The notes below the pieces were generated by a model. It saw only the letters and a list, made by a program, of their open reading frames with translations, was not told the origin of the DNA and did no database searches. Made by a program: the position numbers and the translations under genes. DNA of 64,000 bases from Algoriphagus yeomjeoni (GTDB taxonomy: Bacteria; Bacteroidota; Bacteroidia; Cytophagales; Cyclobacteriaceae), in assembly GCF_003259505.1 (NCBI RefSeq), contig NZ_QLLK01000003.1:1-64000 (forward strand), in the 5' to 3' direction. Position 1 is the first letter of the stretch. Every line of letters begins with the position of its first letter. Positions 16,518-26,569 of the stretch are shown here, one piece after another.

Positions 16518-17816
16518 ATGAAGTATTTCGCAACACTGTTGGCCCAAGATGGAGCCGCAACAATGGACTTGTCGGCAGAGATTTCTCAAAATCTCCTCAC
16601 AACAAACAACGTTTGGATGATGCTTTCCACAGCCTTGGTGTTTATCATGCACTTGGGATTTGCTGGAGTAGAAGCAGGTTTTGGCCAAGCCAAAAACACT
16701 GTGAACATCTTATTCAAAAACACTATTACCCCTATCCTCGGTATTTTGTCTTATGCATTTGTAGGATTTTATCTGATGTATCCGGGTTTTGAAACTCCAG
16801 GGTGGCTATCATTTGATACAGCTGGATGGAGCATGTTTTGGTTTTCTCCAGGAGATGCTGATGTGACAAGTGGGTATGCAGATGGTGGCTACACCTATTG
16901 GACTGATTTCTTGTTTCAAGCAATGTTCGCTGCAACGGCTGCGACTATTGTATCAGGAGCAATCGCTGAGCGAGTGAAATTATGGGCTTACTTGATTTTC
17001 ACCCTACTATATGTTGGAATTGTCTATCCATTAATCGGTTCCTGGAAATGGGGTGGTGGAGCACTAGATGCAATGGGCTTCTATGATTTTGCAGGAAGTA
17101 CCTTAGTTCATTCTGTAGGAGGATGGGGAGCACTTGCAGGTGTGATCTTGGTAGGTCCTAGAATCGGTAAATATGTTAATGGAAAAACAGTAGACAAACC
17201 TGGCTCGAGTGTTCCATTGGCTGTAATTGGTGTCTTTTTACTTTGGTTAGGATGGTTTGGATTCAATGGTGGCTCCGTGCTATCTGCAGATCCAGCGCTA
17301 GTTTCCTTTGTATTGGTGACAACTTGTTTGGCTGCTTGTGCAGGTGGTTTAGGTGGATTTCTTGCTGGGAATCTAGTTTTCAAACGCCTCGATCTTGGTA
17401 TGGTGCTCAATGGAGTGCTAGCTGGACTAGTAGGTATCACTGCCGGCGCTGATGTGATCAATCCCGGAGCAGCGGTTTTAGTAGGTTTTATAGCTGGCAT
17501 ACTAGTAGTGTACTCAGCTGTATTATTAGATAAACTTAAACTAGATGATGTAGTTGGTGCCGTTTCAGTTCACTTGACCTGTGGCATCTGGGGTACGTTG
17601 GCAGTTGGTATTTTTTCTACAAACCCTGATCACACCTTCTTCACTCAATTAATTGGAGTAGCCATATGCGGTGTTGCAGCCTTCTCTGCTGCTTTCATCA
17701 TCTTCTTTGTTCTTAAAAAGACTATTGGGATTCGAGTTTCTGAGGAGCATGAGCGTAACGGTTTGGATTCTCACGAACACGGAATCCGTGGTTACACAAT
17801 TGTTTACGACGAATAG
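16518..17816 (+). CDS. amtB: Ammonium transporter
   Basis: A 432-residue Amt/MEP/Rh channel with about 11 transmembrane helices conducting ammonium across the inner membrane. AGVEAGFGQAKN in the first helices, FAGSTLVHSVGGWGALAG with the first pore histidine, GWFGFNGGS, and VSVHLTCGIWGTLAVG with the second pore histidine are present. The signal-peptide-like stretch seen in some Amt proteins is replaced by a hydrophilic N terminus of about 30 residues. No glnK (PII) gene is adjacent, which is unusual for amtB; instead a porin gene follows. The C-terminal tail has EEHERNGLDSHEHG. Confidence 0.96.
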   Translation: MKYFATLLAQDGAATMDLSAEISQNLLTTNNVWMMLSTALVFIMHLGFAGVEAGFGQAKNTVNILFKNTITPILGILSYAFVGFYLMYPGFETPGWLSFDTAGWSMFWFSPGDADVTSGYADGGYTYWTDFLFQAMFAATAATIVSGAIAERVKLWAYLIFTLLYVGIVYPLIGSWKWGGGALDAMGFYDFAGSTLVHSVGGWGALAGVILVGPRIGKYVNGKTVDKPGSSVPLAVIGVFLLWLGWFGFNGGSVLSADPALVSFVLVTTCLAACAGGLGGFLAGNLVFKRLDLGMVLNGVLAGLVGITAGADVINPGAAVLVGFIAGILVVYSAVLLDKLKLDDVVGAVSVHLTCGIWGTLAVGIFSTNPDHTFFTQLIGVAICGVAAFSAAFIIFFVLKKTIGIRVSEEHERNGLDSHEHGIRGYTIVYDE

Positions 17817-17826
17817 TCAATCCTTT

Positions 17827-17865
17827 TACTGCCAAAGAGTTGAGGGCGCTCATTCTTTGGCAGTA
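17827..17865 (+). other. Perfect 12-bp hairpin between amtB and porin gene
   Basis: TACTGCCAAAGA at 17827-17838 is exactly complementary to TCTTTGGCAGTA at 17854-17865 with a 15-base loop. No T run follows, so it is not a standard terminator. It may stabilise the amtB mRNA 3' end, partly attenuate reading into the porin gene, or bind a protein. Confidence 0.6.
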
Positions 17866-17912
17866 CCACTACTACATTAATTATTATTTATAAACCTATA
17901 CCTATTAACAAC

Positions 17913-19094
17913 ATGAAAAAAATTCAACTACTAATAGTAGCCTTATTATTGATTGGCTCTATAAGCTCATTTGCTCAAGATGTAATCATCATAGAAGAAG
18001 AAGAGCCTTCTAAACTGACATTTTCAGGCTCTGTAGATGCCTATTTCAGAACAAACTTTAACGGGCCGAATAAGGGAGAGAACTTTCAAGCTCCAGCCAC
18101 ATCATTTGGTAATTTGCCAGGCTTTTCACTAGGCATGGCAAATATTATAGCTACGTACGAAGGTGAGAAGGTTGGAGCAGTAGCCGACTTGGTTTTCGGG
18201 CCTAGAGGAGAGGATGCTGTATTTGGTTCTCCTTTATATGCAGGTGGAATGGCCGGTAGCTCTCAGATCGTTAATCAATTGTATGTGTATTGGAATGTAA
18301 GTGATGTGGTTACTCTAACCATGGGTAACTTCAATACCTTCCTTGGTTACGAGGTGATCTCACCTACAGCCAATTTCAACTATTCTACTTCTTACATGTT
18401 CTCCTACGGGCCATTTTCCCACACGGGTTTGAAAGCGGACTTTGCTTTATCTGATAATTGGTCTTTGATGGCTGCAGTGATGAACCCTACTGATATGACA
18501 GAATTTAATCTAATGGGTACTTATTCATTGGGTGCACAGTTAGGATATTCTACAGATGCTGGAGGGGCTTATTTGAACTTCGTATATGGGGATCAAGATG
18601 GAAAGCTTGATGCAGATGCTCCTTTGGTATCTGGGCAGTCTTCCATGGGAAGTCTTTTCCAGGTAGATTTGACAGCTGGGTTTGATGTGTCAGAGTCTAT
18701 CTATGTTGGCTTGAATACAACATACAATACGACTTCTGCTGGTGAGCAATTCACCGGTTCTAGTATATCTGATTTGGATGGTGACGGATCGGGTTTTCTA
18801 GGATTTGCCGGGTACCTTCAAGCTACTACTTCTGATATATTCTCAATAGGAGTTCGAGGTGAATACTTTAGTGTTTTCAACGGTGGACTTGGTGGGGTAG
18901 TAGGCTTAGACACTCAAGGTGATGGAAGTGTTTTTGCAGCAACTCTTTCTGGAAATGTAAGAGTTCATAAAAACCTTACGTTGATTCCTGAGTTTAGAAT
19001 GGATTCTATGAGTGAAGATTTTTTCACTGATAACGACATGAATGCTAGTAAAAATCTCACCTCCTTTATGTTGGCTGCGGTTTTTGCTTTCTAA
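17913..19094 (+). CDS. Outer membrane beta-barrel porin (putative porin-2 type)
   Basis: A 393-residue barrel protein with a clear signal peptide (KKIQLLIVALLLIGS, cleavage at SFAQ) followed by an acidic patch IIIEEEEP. The mature N terminus SGSVDAYFRTNFNGP and later MANIIATYEGEKVGAVADLVFGP fit the beta-barrel porin-2 family. The C terminus ends in Phe. The close position behind amtB, with only a hairpin between, suggests an outer-membrane pore co-expressed for ammonium or small nitrogen compounds; this is context inference. Confidence 0.82.
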   Translation: MKKIQLLIVALLLIGSISSFAQDVIIIEEEEPSKLTFSGSVDAYFRTNFNGPNKGENFQAPATSFGNLPGFSLGMANIIATYEGEKVGAVADLVFGPRGEDAVFGSPLYAGGMAGSSQIVNQLYVYWNVSDVVTLTMGNFNTFLGYEVISPTANFNYSTSYMFSYGPFSHTGLKADFALSDNWSLMAAVMNPTDMTEFNLMGTYSLGAQLGYSTDAGGAYLNFVYGDQDGKLDADAPLVSGQSSMGSLFQVDLTAGFDVSESIYVGLNTTYNTTSAGEQFTGSSISDLDGDGSGFLGFAGYLQATTSDIFSIGVRGEYFSVFNGGLGGVVGLDTQGDGSVFAATLSGNVRVHKNLTLIPEFRMDSMSEDFFTDNDMNASKNLTSFMLAAVFAF

Positions 19095-19122
19095 AAATAC
19101 AAACAGGGTCTATTGTTAATTT

Positions 19123-19160
19123 TAAAGCCGGGATGGATTTCATCTCGGTTTTTTATTTTT
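19123..19160 (+). terminator. Terminator after amtB-porin pair
   Basis: CCGGGATG pairs with CATCTCGG (one G-T) around GATTT, followed by TTTTTTATTTTTT. Confidence 0.85.
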
Positions 19161-19389
19161 TAGGCAATTTGGTCTAAAAATGGTTCTTTTTGATGTCAGC
19201 TTTGTCAGGAATTGTGGTGGCTTATTTAGATTTAGGTTTGATTTTAAACTGTATAAAATAAGTTTTATGAATATTTGGAAAATATAATTTTATCATTTGT
19301 CAAAAAACATTTAATAAGTACTGATTTTACGTAACTTTTTTTTACCTCTGTAGTATAGTACACTAAGAGCAACTTAAACTATACTTGTT

Positions 19390-19674
19390 ATGAAAAGATC
19401 GGTATTATTACTCGCAGTTATGATGGTATCGGCAGTGGGATTTTCACAATCAACCTTGAAAGGTCCAAAAGCTAAGAACGCATCAGCGACTGAACGCTAT
19501 GCAAATGCTAAACCAATGAAATTCTACACGGTACCTGACGATACAAAGGGACCATTGGCAAAGAATCAAAAGGTTTGGAAACAAGAAGATGGAACTACCA
19601 AGACGATATTCGTCAGAAGAAAAGAGCCTTTGAAAGGGCCTAAAGCAAAAAATAGAAAAGTTTGGGAAGATTAA
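19390..19674 (+). CDS. Small secreted protein with three KGP-KN repeats
   Basis: A 94-residue protein of unknown function with a signal peptide cleaved near GFSQS. The mature chain carries three copies of one motif: KGPKAKN at 24-30, KGPLAKNQKVW at 53-63 and KGPKAKNRKVW at 82-92. It is very basic and has no hydrophobic core after the signal. The repeat spacing of about 29 residues suggests a short binding or structural unit. It is transcribed alone, with a terminator 25 bases downstream, which supports a real gene. Confidence 0.75.
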   Translation: MKRSVLLLAVMMVSAVGFSQSTLKGPKAKNASATERYANAKPMKFYTVPDDTKGPLAKNQKVWKQEDGTTKTIFVRRKEPLKGPKAKNRKVWED

Positions 19675-19700
19675 GAGTCCCGTTATTATTCAATATTCAT

Positions 19701-19731
19701 AAAAAAAGCTCGGTTGGTGCCGAGCTTTTTC
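19701..19731 (+). terminator. Terminator after small secreted protein
   Basis: AAAGCTCGG pairs with CCGAGCTTT around TTGGTG, with A and T runs on both sides, so it may also end the convergent GroES-like transcript. Confidence 0.88.
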
Positions 19732-19733
19732 AT

Positions 19734-20108
19734 TTATAAATCCTGCTCTCTTTCAAGCATTAATATTGCCGCTTGAGAAACGATAAAGTATTTATCTCCC
19801 TCATAAATAACCTCATGAGCTCCAGAAAGCAGGAAGATTGCCAAGTCACCTTCTTTTGCTTGCAGAGGTACATATTTCACTTTTTCTTCAGTATCCATCC
19901 AGGGTTCGTGGTCATCGGTAGCTACAGGAATAGGATATCCTGGTCCCGCCTTGATGATGTAACCTTGCTGTACTTTTTCTTTTTCCTGCACCCCAGGAGG
20001 TAAGTAGAGGCCTGAGCCAGTTTTTGCATTTGGCTTTTTCAAGCGAATCAAAACTCGATCTCCAACCACAATCAGTTTCTTCAATTTATTGTCAGATGTC
20101 AATTGCAT
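19734..20108 (-). CDS. GroES-family co-chaperonin-like protein
   Basis: A 124-residue protein of the Cpn10 fold: VVGDRVLIRLKKP at the start, TGSGLYLPPGVQEKEKVQQGYIIKAGPG as the mobile-loop region, and EGDLAIFLLSGAHEVIYEGDKYFIV near the end. It is longer than GroES (about 95 residues) because of an insert around IPVATDDHEPWMDTEEKVKYVPL, and no groEL is adjacent. Such GroES-like proteins occur in Bacteroidota alongside a normal groES. It lies head to tail with dnaK and may be a specialised co-chaperonin. Confidence 0.82.
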   Translation of the reverse strand: MQLTSDNKLKKLIVVGDRVLIRLKKPNAKTGSGLYLPPGVQEKEKVQQGYIIKAGPGYPIPVATDDHEPWMDTEEKVKYVPLQAKEGDLAIFLLSGAHEVIYEGDKYFIVSQAAILMLEREQDL

Positions 20109-20166
20109 GATTAATCTATCTAGAATCAGGCAGTGAATGCCTAAACGGAAATTTTGGATTTTAACT

Positions 20167-20195
20167 AAAAAGGCACCTGCTTTTACACAGGTGCC
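20167..20195 (-). terminator. Terminator after dnaK
   Basis: On the minus strand GGCACCTG pairs with CAGGTGCC around TGTAAAAG, followed by TTTTT. It lies about 30 bases beyond the dnaK stop. Confidence 0.9.
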
Positions 20196-20224
20196 AATAT
20201 TAGTTGGTCTAGCTTTTTAAGCTA

Positions 20225-22150
<1,926 letters not shown>

Positions 22151-22234
22151 GATTATATGTTTTTAAGTTTTTTTCAATTGAATACTTCTCCCTTTCTTCA
22201 ATGGATGTGCCATCTGAGTTTTCAGCAGTTTTTG

Positions 22235-22248
22235 TGTCACATTGGCAG
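22235..22248. promoter_or_regulatory. Candidate regulatory motif upstream of dnaK
   Basis: Read on the minus strand this is CTGCCAATGTGACA, containing TGCCA and TGACA as an imperfect direct repeat with 8-base period, about 85 bases before the dnaK start. No CIRCE element was found. Assignment as a heat-shock control site is a guess. Confidence 0.2.
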
Positions 22249-22401
22249 AAAAGTTGACATGCCTTTGTAAAAATGTTTACGGAATTGTCATTTATCCCTT
22301 CAAGTGAAATCTCCATTCTGACAGTTTTTTAACCATACCGTCCGCCCGGGTTTTGCAGAGATCCACAGAGTTGGGATATTATTAGATTCGATTTTGGTGT
22401 T

Positions 22402-22425
22402 GTCCTACTTCTACAGAAGCTGGAC
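22402..22425. repeat. Intergenic palindrome, family member a
   Basis: Arms GTCCTACTTCT and AGAAGCTGGAC around AC; nine of eleven pairs match. Related palindromes are at 23574-23597, 29825-29842 and 52792-52815. Preceded by TGTT, shared with the copy at 52792. Confidence 0.55.
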
Positions 22426-22533
22426 GTGGGGAGAGCTTTTCAAATCCACTTGTGAATCTCATGAATATGTTTTTTATAAAAATTCACCTAGCCTTTGCAA
22501 CCATTCACTTGGCCGTTGCATCTATTAAGTAGA

Positions 22534-22698
22534 ATGAAACCATTTTTTAGGGAAAATATGAACGAACGATGCCGATGGTGTCTAGTGATTTTGCTAGGGA
22601 TAGCAATACTTACGGCAAACAGAGAGCTGGAAATAGTACCTACTATGTGGGATTATATGAAAGGTTTTATTCCGGTTGTCAGAAATTTTTTTGGTTGA
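22534..22698 (+). CDS. Possible small membrane protein
   Basis: A 54-residue frame starting MKPFFRENMNER with one hydrophobic segment (CLVILLGIAILTA) and ending 38 bases before the MOSC gene. No family is recognised, and there is no clear ribosome binding site. The rest of the 22151-22736 region holds only the dnaK upstream site and one palindrome. It may be a chance reading frame. Confidence 0.25.
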   Translation: MKPFFRENMNERCRWCLVILLGIAILTANRELEIVPTMWDYMKGFIPVVRNFFG

Positions 22699-22736
22699 CC
22701 TAGGCATTTACAAGTCTATAGACCTAATTTTAACTC

Positions 22737-23543
22737 ATGTCAGATTCTCTTATTATTCAAGACCTTTACGTTTATCCTATTAAATCCCTAGCAGGAATTC
22801 GACTCCATGAGGCAAAAGTGGAAGGAAGGGGATTTGAATTCGATCGTCGCTGGATGTTGATCGATGAAAATGGTCAGTTTTTATCCCAGCGCACCTTTCC
22901 TCAAATGGCCTTGCTAAAGGTTGAAATCGGCAGGGATGCCCTTAAGGTTTTTCACCAGGCCAGCCCTGAGGATTTTATTGAAATTCCTTTTGAAGAAGAC
23001 AGTCAGGAGATTTTATCAGTGACCGTTTGGGATGATGACATGGATGCGACTTTGGTCAATTCTCGTTTTGATACTTGGTTTAGCCAGGTTTTGGGGCTTT
23101 CTGCCCGGTTGGTGAAAATGCCACACGCTACAAATCGCAAAGTAGATCCACGCTATGCTATAAATGAAGAATCGGTGAGTTTTGCAGATGGGATGCCGTA
23201 TCTGCTGATTGGCCAGAATTCCCTTGAAAATCTAAATTCTCGGTTAGATTACCCTGTGCTTATGGATAGGTTCCGTCCGAATATCGTCTTCTCGGGAGGA
23301 GAAGCTTTTGCTGAGGATTCTTGGAAGAAAATAAAGATTGGCAAGGTGGATTTCCAAGTTGTAAAACCATGTGCCAGGTGTGTGATGATCACTGTGGAGC
23401 AAAACACTGGTAAAAAAGGTGCGGAACCATTGAAAACCTTGGCGGGCTATAGAAAAGTCGGGAACAAAATTATGTTTGGCCAAAACATGGTTGCTTTGTC
23501 AACTGGAGTGATCAAGGTCGGGGACGAGATTAAGTTGGTTTAA
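22737..23543 (+). CDS. MOSC domain protein (mARC-like)
   Basis: A 268-residue protein with the N-terminal MOSC beta-barrel domain (LYVYPIKSLAGI, then GRGFEFDRRWMLIDENGQF) and the MOSC domain proper (DGMPYLLIGQNSLENLN, DRFRPNIVFSGGEAFAEDSW, KPCARCVMITVEQ). The cysteine of PCARC is the usual sulfur- or molybdenum-ligand residue in mARC/YcbX-type reductases, which use molybdenum cofactor to reduce N-hydroxylated compounds. Compared with YcbX it lacks a C-terminal 2Fe-2S ferredoxin domain. Single gene. Confidence 0.9.
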   Translation: MSDSLIIQDLYVYPIKSLAGIRLHEAKVEGRGFEFDRRWMLIDENGQFLSQRTFPQMALLKVEIGRDALKVFHQASPEDFIEIPFEEDSQEILSVTVWDDDMDATLVNSRFDTWFSQVLGLSARLVKMPHATNRKVDPRYAINEESVSFADGMPYLLIGQNSLENLNSRLDYPVLMDRFRPNIVFSGGEAFAEDSWKKIKIGKVDFQVVKPCARCVMITVEQNTGKKGAEPLKTLAGYRKVGNKIMFGQNMVALSTGVIKVGDEIKLV

Positions 23544-23573
23544 ACCGTATTATGCATCAGTATAAAAGAAGAA

Positions 23574-23597
23574 ATCCTGCTTCTGGAGAAGCAGGAT
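23574..23597. repeat. Intergenic palindrome, family member b (perfect)
   Basis: Arms ATCCTGCTTCT and AGAAGCAGGAT around GG match perfectly. On the minus strand a T-rich stretch follows, so it might also act as a terminator for hemE, whose stop is 78 bases away. Belongs with the palindromes at 22402, 29825 and 52792. Confidence 0.6.
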
Positions 23598-23674
23598 AGC
23601 TATGTGATACCGTGCGCTCCGCGTATCCCGATGGCTATCGAGACTCTGTGCTCACCGCGGGTTATACTTTTTAC

Positions 23675-24697
23675 TTATTTGAAATCTTTTACTGTCTGAA
23701 TAAACACTTTCACCATCTCCGGATTAATATCTGGGTAAACCCCATGCCCAAGATTGGCAATGTGCCTTGTTCCACGGAATTGCTCCATCATATCAATCGT
23801 AGCTTCACGAACTTGTTCTTCAGTGCCATAAAGTGCTGCTGGATCTAGATTTCCCTGTAAAGTCTTATCCGAACCGATCAATTTTCTCGATTCAGCTATT
23901 CCCATATTCCAGTCGAGTCCGATCGTCTCGCAGTTCAACCTGCCCATTTCTTCTCGTGCGAAGAATGCTCCTTTGGCAAAAACTGTCTTTGGCACAGCAG
24001 TGATCGCATCACAAATCTGAGCGATATATGGCAGGGAGAATTCTGCATATTGCTTTGGTCCTAAAATCCCTGCCCAACTATCAAAAATCTGAACTAATTT
24101 AGCTCCAGCTTCAATCTGAGCTTTTAGGTAATTGATCGTGCTGTCCGTGATCATCTGTATCAATTTGTGAGAAAATGCGGATTGAGTATAGAGCATTTCC
24201 CGTGCAGCAGAGAATGTTTTGCTGCCATGACCTTCTACCATGTAGGAGAAAATAGTCCATGGCGCACCTGCAAAACCGATCAAGGGAACGCGTCCATTTA
24301 ATTCTCTTTTGGTGATACGAATAGCATCAGTTACGTATTGAAGTTCAGAACCGTCAGAGACATGCAATTTTTTCAAATCAGCTTCAGATCTGACAGTTTT
24401 TGGAAATAGGGGACCTCTTTTCTCCACCATCTCATAAGGCAATCCCATCGCTTCAGGAATTACTAAGATGTCCGAAAATATAATCGCAGCATCCACGCCA
24501 AGCAGATCTACGGGCTGAATAGTCACTTCTGCAGCTAACTCAGGAGTCTGCGCCAGCTCGATGAATCCACTCACGCTTTCCCGTACTTTTCTGTATTCAG
24601 GCAAAATTCTTCCTGCTTGGCGCATCAGCCAAACTGGAGTTCTTTCAATAGATTCGCCTTTAGCGGCGCGAAGTAGGAGGTCATTCTGTAAATGCAT
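23675..24697 (-). CDS. hemE: Uroporphyrinogen decarboxylase
   Basis: A 340-residue enzyme that removes four acetate carboxyls from uroporphyrinogen III to give coproporphyrinogen III. The signature [16 protein letters not shown] is present near residue 22 (essential Arg residues), with [13 protein letters not shown] (catalytic Asp), [16 protein letters not shown] and [12 protein letters not shown] (C-terminal His region). Complete and of normal length. It is transcribed alone on the minus strand. Confidence 0.97.
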   Translation of the reverse strand: MHLQNDLLLRAAKGESIERTPVWLMRQAGRILPEYRKVRESVSGFIELAQTPELAAEVTIQPVDLLGVDAAIIFSDILVIPEAMGLPYEMVEKRGPLFPKTVRSEADLKKLHVSDGSELQYVTDAIRITKRELNGRVPLIGFAGAPWTIFSYMVEGHGSKTFSAAREMLYTQSAFSHKLIQMITDSTINYLKAQIEAGAKLVQIFDSWAGILGPKQYAEFSLPYIAQICDAITAVPKTVFAKGAFFAREEMGRLNCETIGLDWNMGIAESRKLIGSDKTLQGNLDPAALYGTEEQVREATIDMMEQFRGTRHIANLGHGVYPDINPEMVKVFIQTVKDFK

Positions 24698-24749
24698 GGG
24701 GCAAAGATAAGCGCCAAATTATATATGGCTTGGAAAATTGACACATAAA

Positions 24750-24782
24750 AAAACTGGAACAATGATTTTCATTGTTCCAGCT
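24750..24782 (-). terminator. Terminator after collagen-like lipoprotein
   Basis: On the minus strand CTGGAACAATG pairs exactly with CATTGTTCCAG around AAAAT, followed by TTTTTT. Confidence 0.9.
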
Positions 24783-24824
24783 TGTGGTAATCGAGTTGGT
24801 TTAGGTAATGTATTTGCTTGAATA

Positions 24825-25352
24825 TTACTCGATGCGCTTGAAGTCTGAGTCACTTAAGCCCATGAGTTTTGTGACGGTATTATAGTCAGTCAGGTCAATT
24901 CTAGCATTGGCAGAGAGAAGTTCTCCAGGCACTACTACAACTCTGAATAACTGATTGTCTGTCCACTCTGGCCCTAGTAAACTATAGTCAAGCGGTCCAT
25001 CTAGAAATAATCTGAAGTCATTGTTGGTAAAATCATAATTGTACATCAGAACTCCTTCTTCGAAGAATACGGTTTGAGGGAGTGCTCTCCAAATCGGGCT
25101 AGTTCCATTTACATCCCATTGGATAAATGCTATAACCATGTCCCCATCAATAATTGCAGGATTAAAATCACGGATTTCTTCGAAGTTGTTTCCTTCGTTG
25201 AAATCAATTTCCAGCTCAAATACCTCAGATAATATATTGATCCCAGGTTCACCTTCAGGCCCTGGAAGTCCCTGTGGCCCTTCTGGTCCTACACATGATT
25301 GGAATACAAACATTCCAAAAAGCGCTAAAATTAATAAGTTGATATTTTTCAT
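24825..25352 (-). CDS. Lipoprotein with short collagen-like segment
   Basis: A 175-residue predicted lipoprotein with signal LILALFGMFVFQSC; the acylated Cys is residue 20. The next 17 residues are a collagen-like Gly-X-Y run (GPEGPQGLPGPEGEPG, five triplets), then a folded domain of unknown type rich in aromatic and acidic residues, including WRALPQTVFFEEGVLMYNYDF. This build (lipobox, a few collagen triplets, beta-rich domain) recurs in Bacteroidota outer-membrane lipoproteins. The short run is too small for a stable collagen rod and may be a spacer. Function unknown; one-gene unit with terminator. Confidence 0.8.
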   Translation of the reverse strand: MKNINLLILALFGMFVFQSCVGPEGPQGLPGPEGEPGINILSEVFELEIDFNEGNNFEEIRDFNPAIIDGDMVIAFIQWDVNGTSPIWRALPQTVFFEEGVLMYNYDFTNNDFRLFLDGPLDYSLLGPEWTDNQLFRVVVVPGELLSANARIDLTDYNTVTKLMGLSDSDFKRIE

Positions 25353-25432
25353 AGTCGTAGTTTGTTAAGGTTAGCAAACTGTTTTCACGAATTGTGCCAT
25401 GAATAGGTTGGCTTAAATTCCTTAACAAATTT

Positions 25433-25948
25433 TTACTTAACTGGTGCTATGACTTGAACTTCGTTTTCTGAGATGATTTTGTCGATATAAATACCGCTTA
25501 GCTCCAGGTTATTTTCTTTGGCAAATTCGGACAGCTTTTCCTTCACTTTCTCAGGGTCTGGCATCACCCACTTATTACTTTTGATCTTGGCTAGGAGGTA
25601 CCTATTATTTTCAAAAGATCTATATTCCATGTCAGCGAGAGGTAGAATTTGATTGATTCCAACGAAAACTACCATTGTATCTAATTTGCCAGCTGGCTCT
25701 ACTTCGTAAATTGTATGAAGGTAGCTCCCAGGGTGTAACCCTTTTTGGGCTTCCATTTTCTTGAATATTTCTCCTAATTCCTCATTCCCAGGCGTTCCAC
25801 GATAAGTAATTCCTGCAAGATTTTCAGGTTTGTTTTCAATGAGTGTCACCTCAATAGGAGTGTTACCACCCAATTTGCTAAAGCCCCAAAAACCCAGAAT
25901 GGTAAGTGCGGAAATCAATGCGACACCGATGAGCAATAACTTCTTCAT
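25433..25948 (-). CDS. Membrane-anchored GyrI-like/effector-binding domain protein
   Basis: A 171-residue protein with an N-terminal hydrophobic anchor (about residues 4-24) and an extracytoplasmic domain. IEVTLIENKPENLAGITYRGTPGNEELGEIFKKMEA resembles the start of SOUL/GyrI-like effector-binding folds, with strand, helix and GSYLHTIYEVEPAGKLDTMVVFVG following. The identification is tentative. The stop is 2 bases from the outer membrane protein start region downstream in transcription order, forming a two-gene unit with 25951-26532. No catalytic residues are expected in this fold. Confidence 0.55.
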   Translation of the reverse strand: MKKLLLIGVALISALTILGFWGFSKLGGNTPIEVTLIENKPENLAGITYRGTPGNEELGEIFKKMEAQKGLHPGSYLHTIYEVEPAGKLDTMVVFVGINQILPLADMEYRSFENNRYLLAKIKSNKWVMPDPEKVKEKLSEFAKENNLELSGIYIDKIISENEVQVIAPVK

Positions 25949-25950
25949 GC

Positions 25951-26532
25951 TTAGAAAAGATAGCGGACACCAATACCCCCTTGGCCTTTGATATGGCCAA
26001 TGCGATCGATTAATTCCAAGAAAAACCCTGCTTCTCCGAAGACAGAAATGGGTACATCATCAAAGTAATATTCTGCTCCTATAAATGCCTCGGGGCCAAA
26101 ATCTGCATTGGTTCTACTGTCATTTTTGATAAGAGAGGAATTTTGTCCATCTGCATAGGAATAGGTCACTTTGGTAGTTCGCAGTTGGATTCCTGCGCCT
26201 CCGTATGCCATTAAGTAGCCTTCTGTGATTCCAAAAACATCTGTAATATCCTCGTGATAGGCTGAGCGCACATTGAAAGAAATTCCTTTTTTGGCACTAT
26301 GTGAAATGTAAAAAGCATTTGACTCAGGAAGATTGGTTTCAAAGTCCTTTTGATAATAGCTAGCGCCATTGATCCCAGCACTACCGATCATCCCTTCTAT
26401 AGAAATGTATTCGGTAAGAAAATCTTTGTACGTGATGGAAAGCGGCTCTCCAAGACGAATGCCTACTCCTCTCTCCTGTGCAAAACTGATCACTGGTAGC
26501 AATACCAAAAGGATAATTAATTTGAATTTCAC
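25951..26532 (-). CDS. Secreted outer-membrane beta-barrel-like protein, unknown
   Basis: A 193-residue protein if translation starts at GTG 26532. That start gives a proper signal peptide (KFKLIILLVLLPVISFAQ) and avoids overlapping the upstream ABC exporter gene by 53 bases, as the longest frame would. The mature part is a small barrel by pattern: alternating hydrophobic strands, Gly-rich turns, RGVGIRLGEP at the start and GQGGIGVRYLF with a terminal Phe. There is no internal ATG that would fit. Function is unknown. It lies 37 bases downstream of the ABC exporter stop. Confidence 0.65.
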   Translation of the reverse strand: MKFKLIILLVLLPVISFAQERGVGIRLGEPLSITYKDFLTEYISIEGMIGSAGINGASYYQKDFETNLPESNAFYISHSAKKGISFNVRSAYHEDITDVFGITEGYLMAYGGAGIQLRTTKVTYSYADGQNSSLIKNDSRTNADFGPEAFIGAEYYFDDVPISVFGEAGFFLELIDRIGHIKGQGGIGVRYLF

Positions 26533-26569
26533 TTTAAATGTTGGTTTAGGATTAGAATTCAAAATCAGG

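Noticed and set aside
17108..17500. A 130-codon frame on the minus strand inside amtB
   Set aside because: It is antisense to a strongly conserved gene, and its Pro/Thr-rich composition is what amtB codons give when read backwards.
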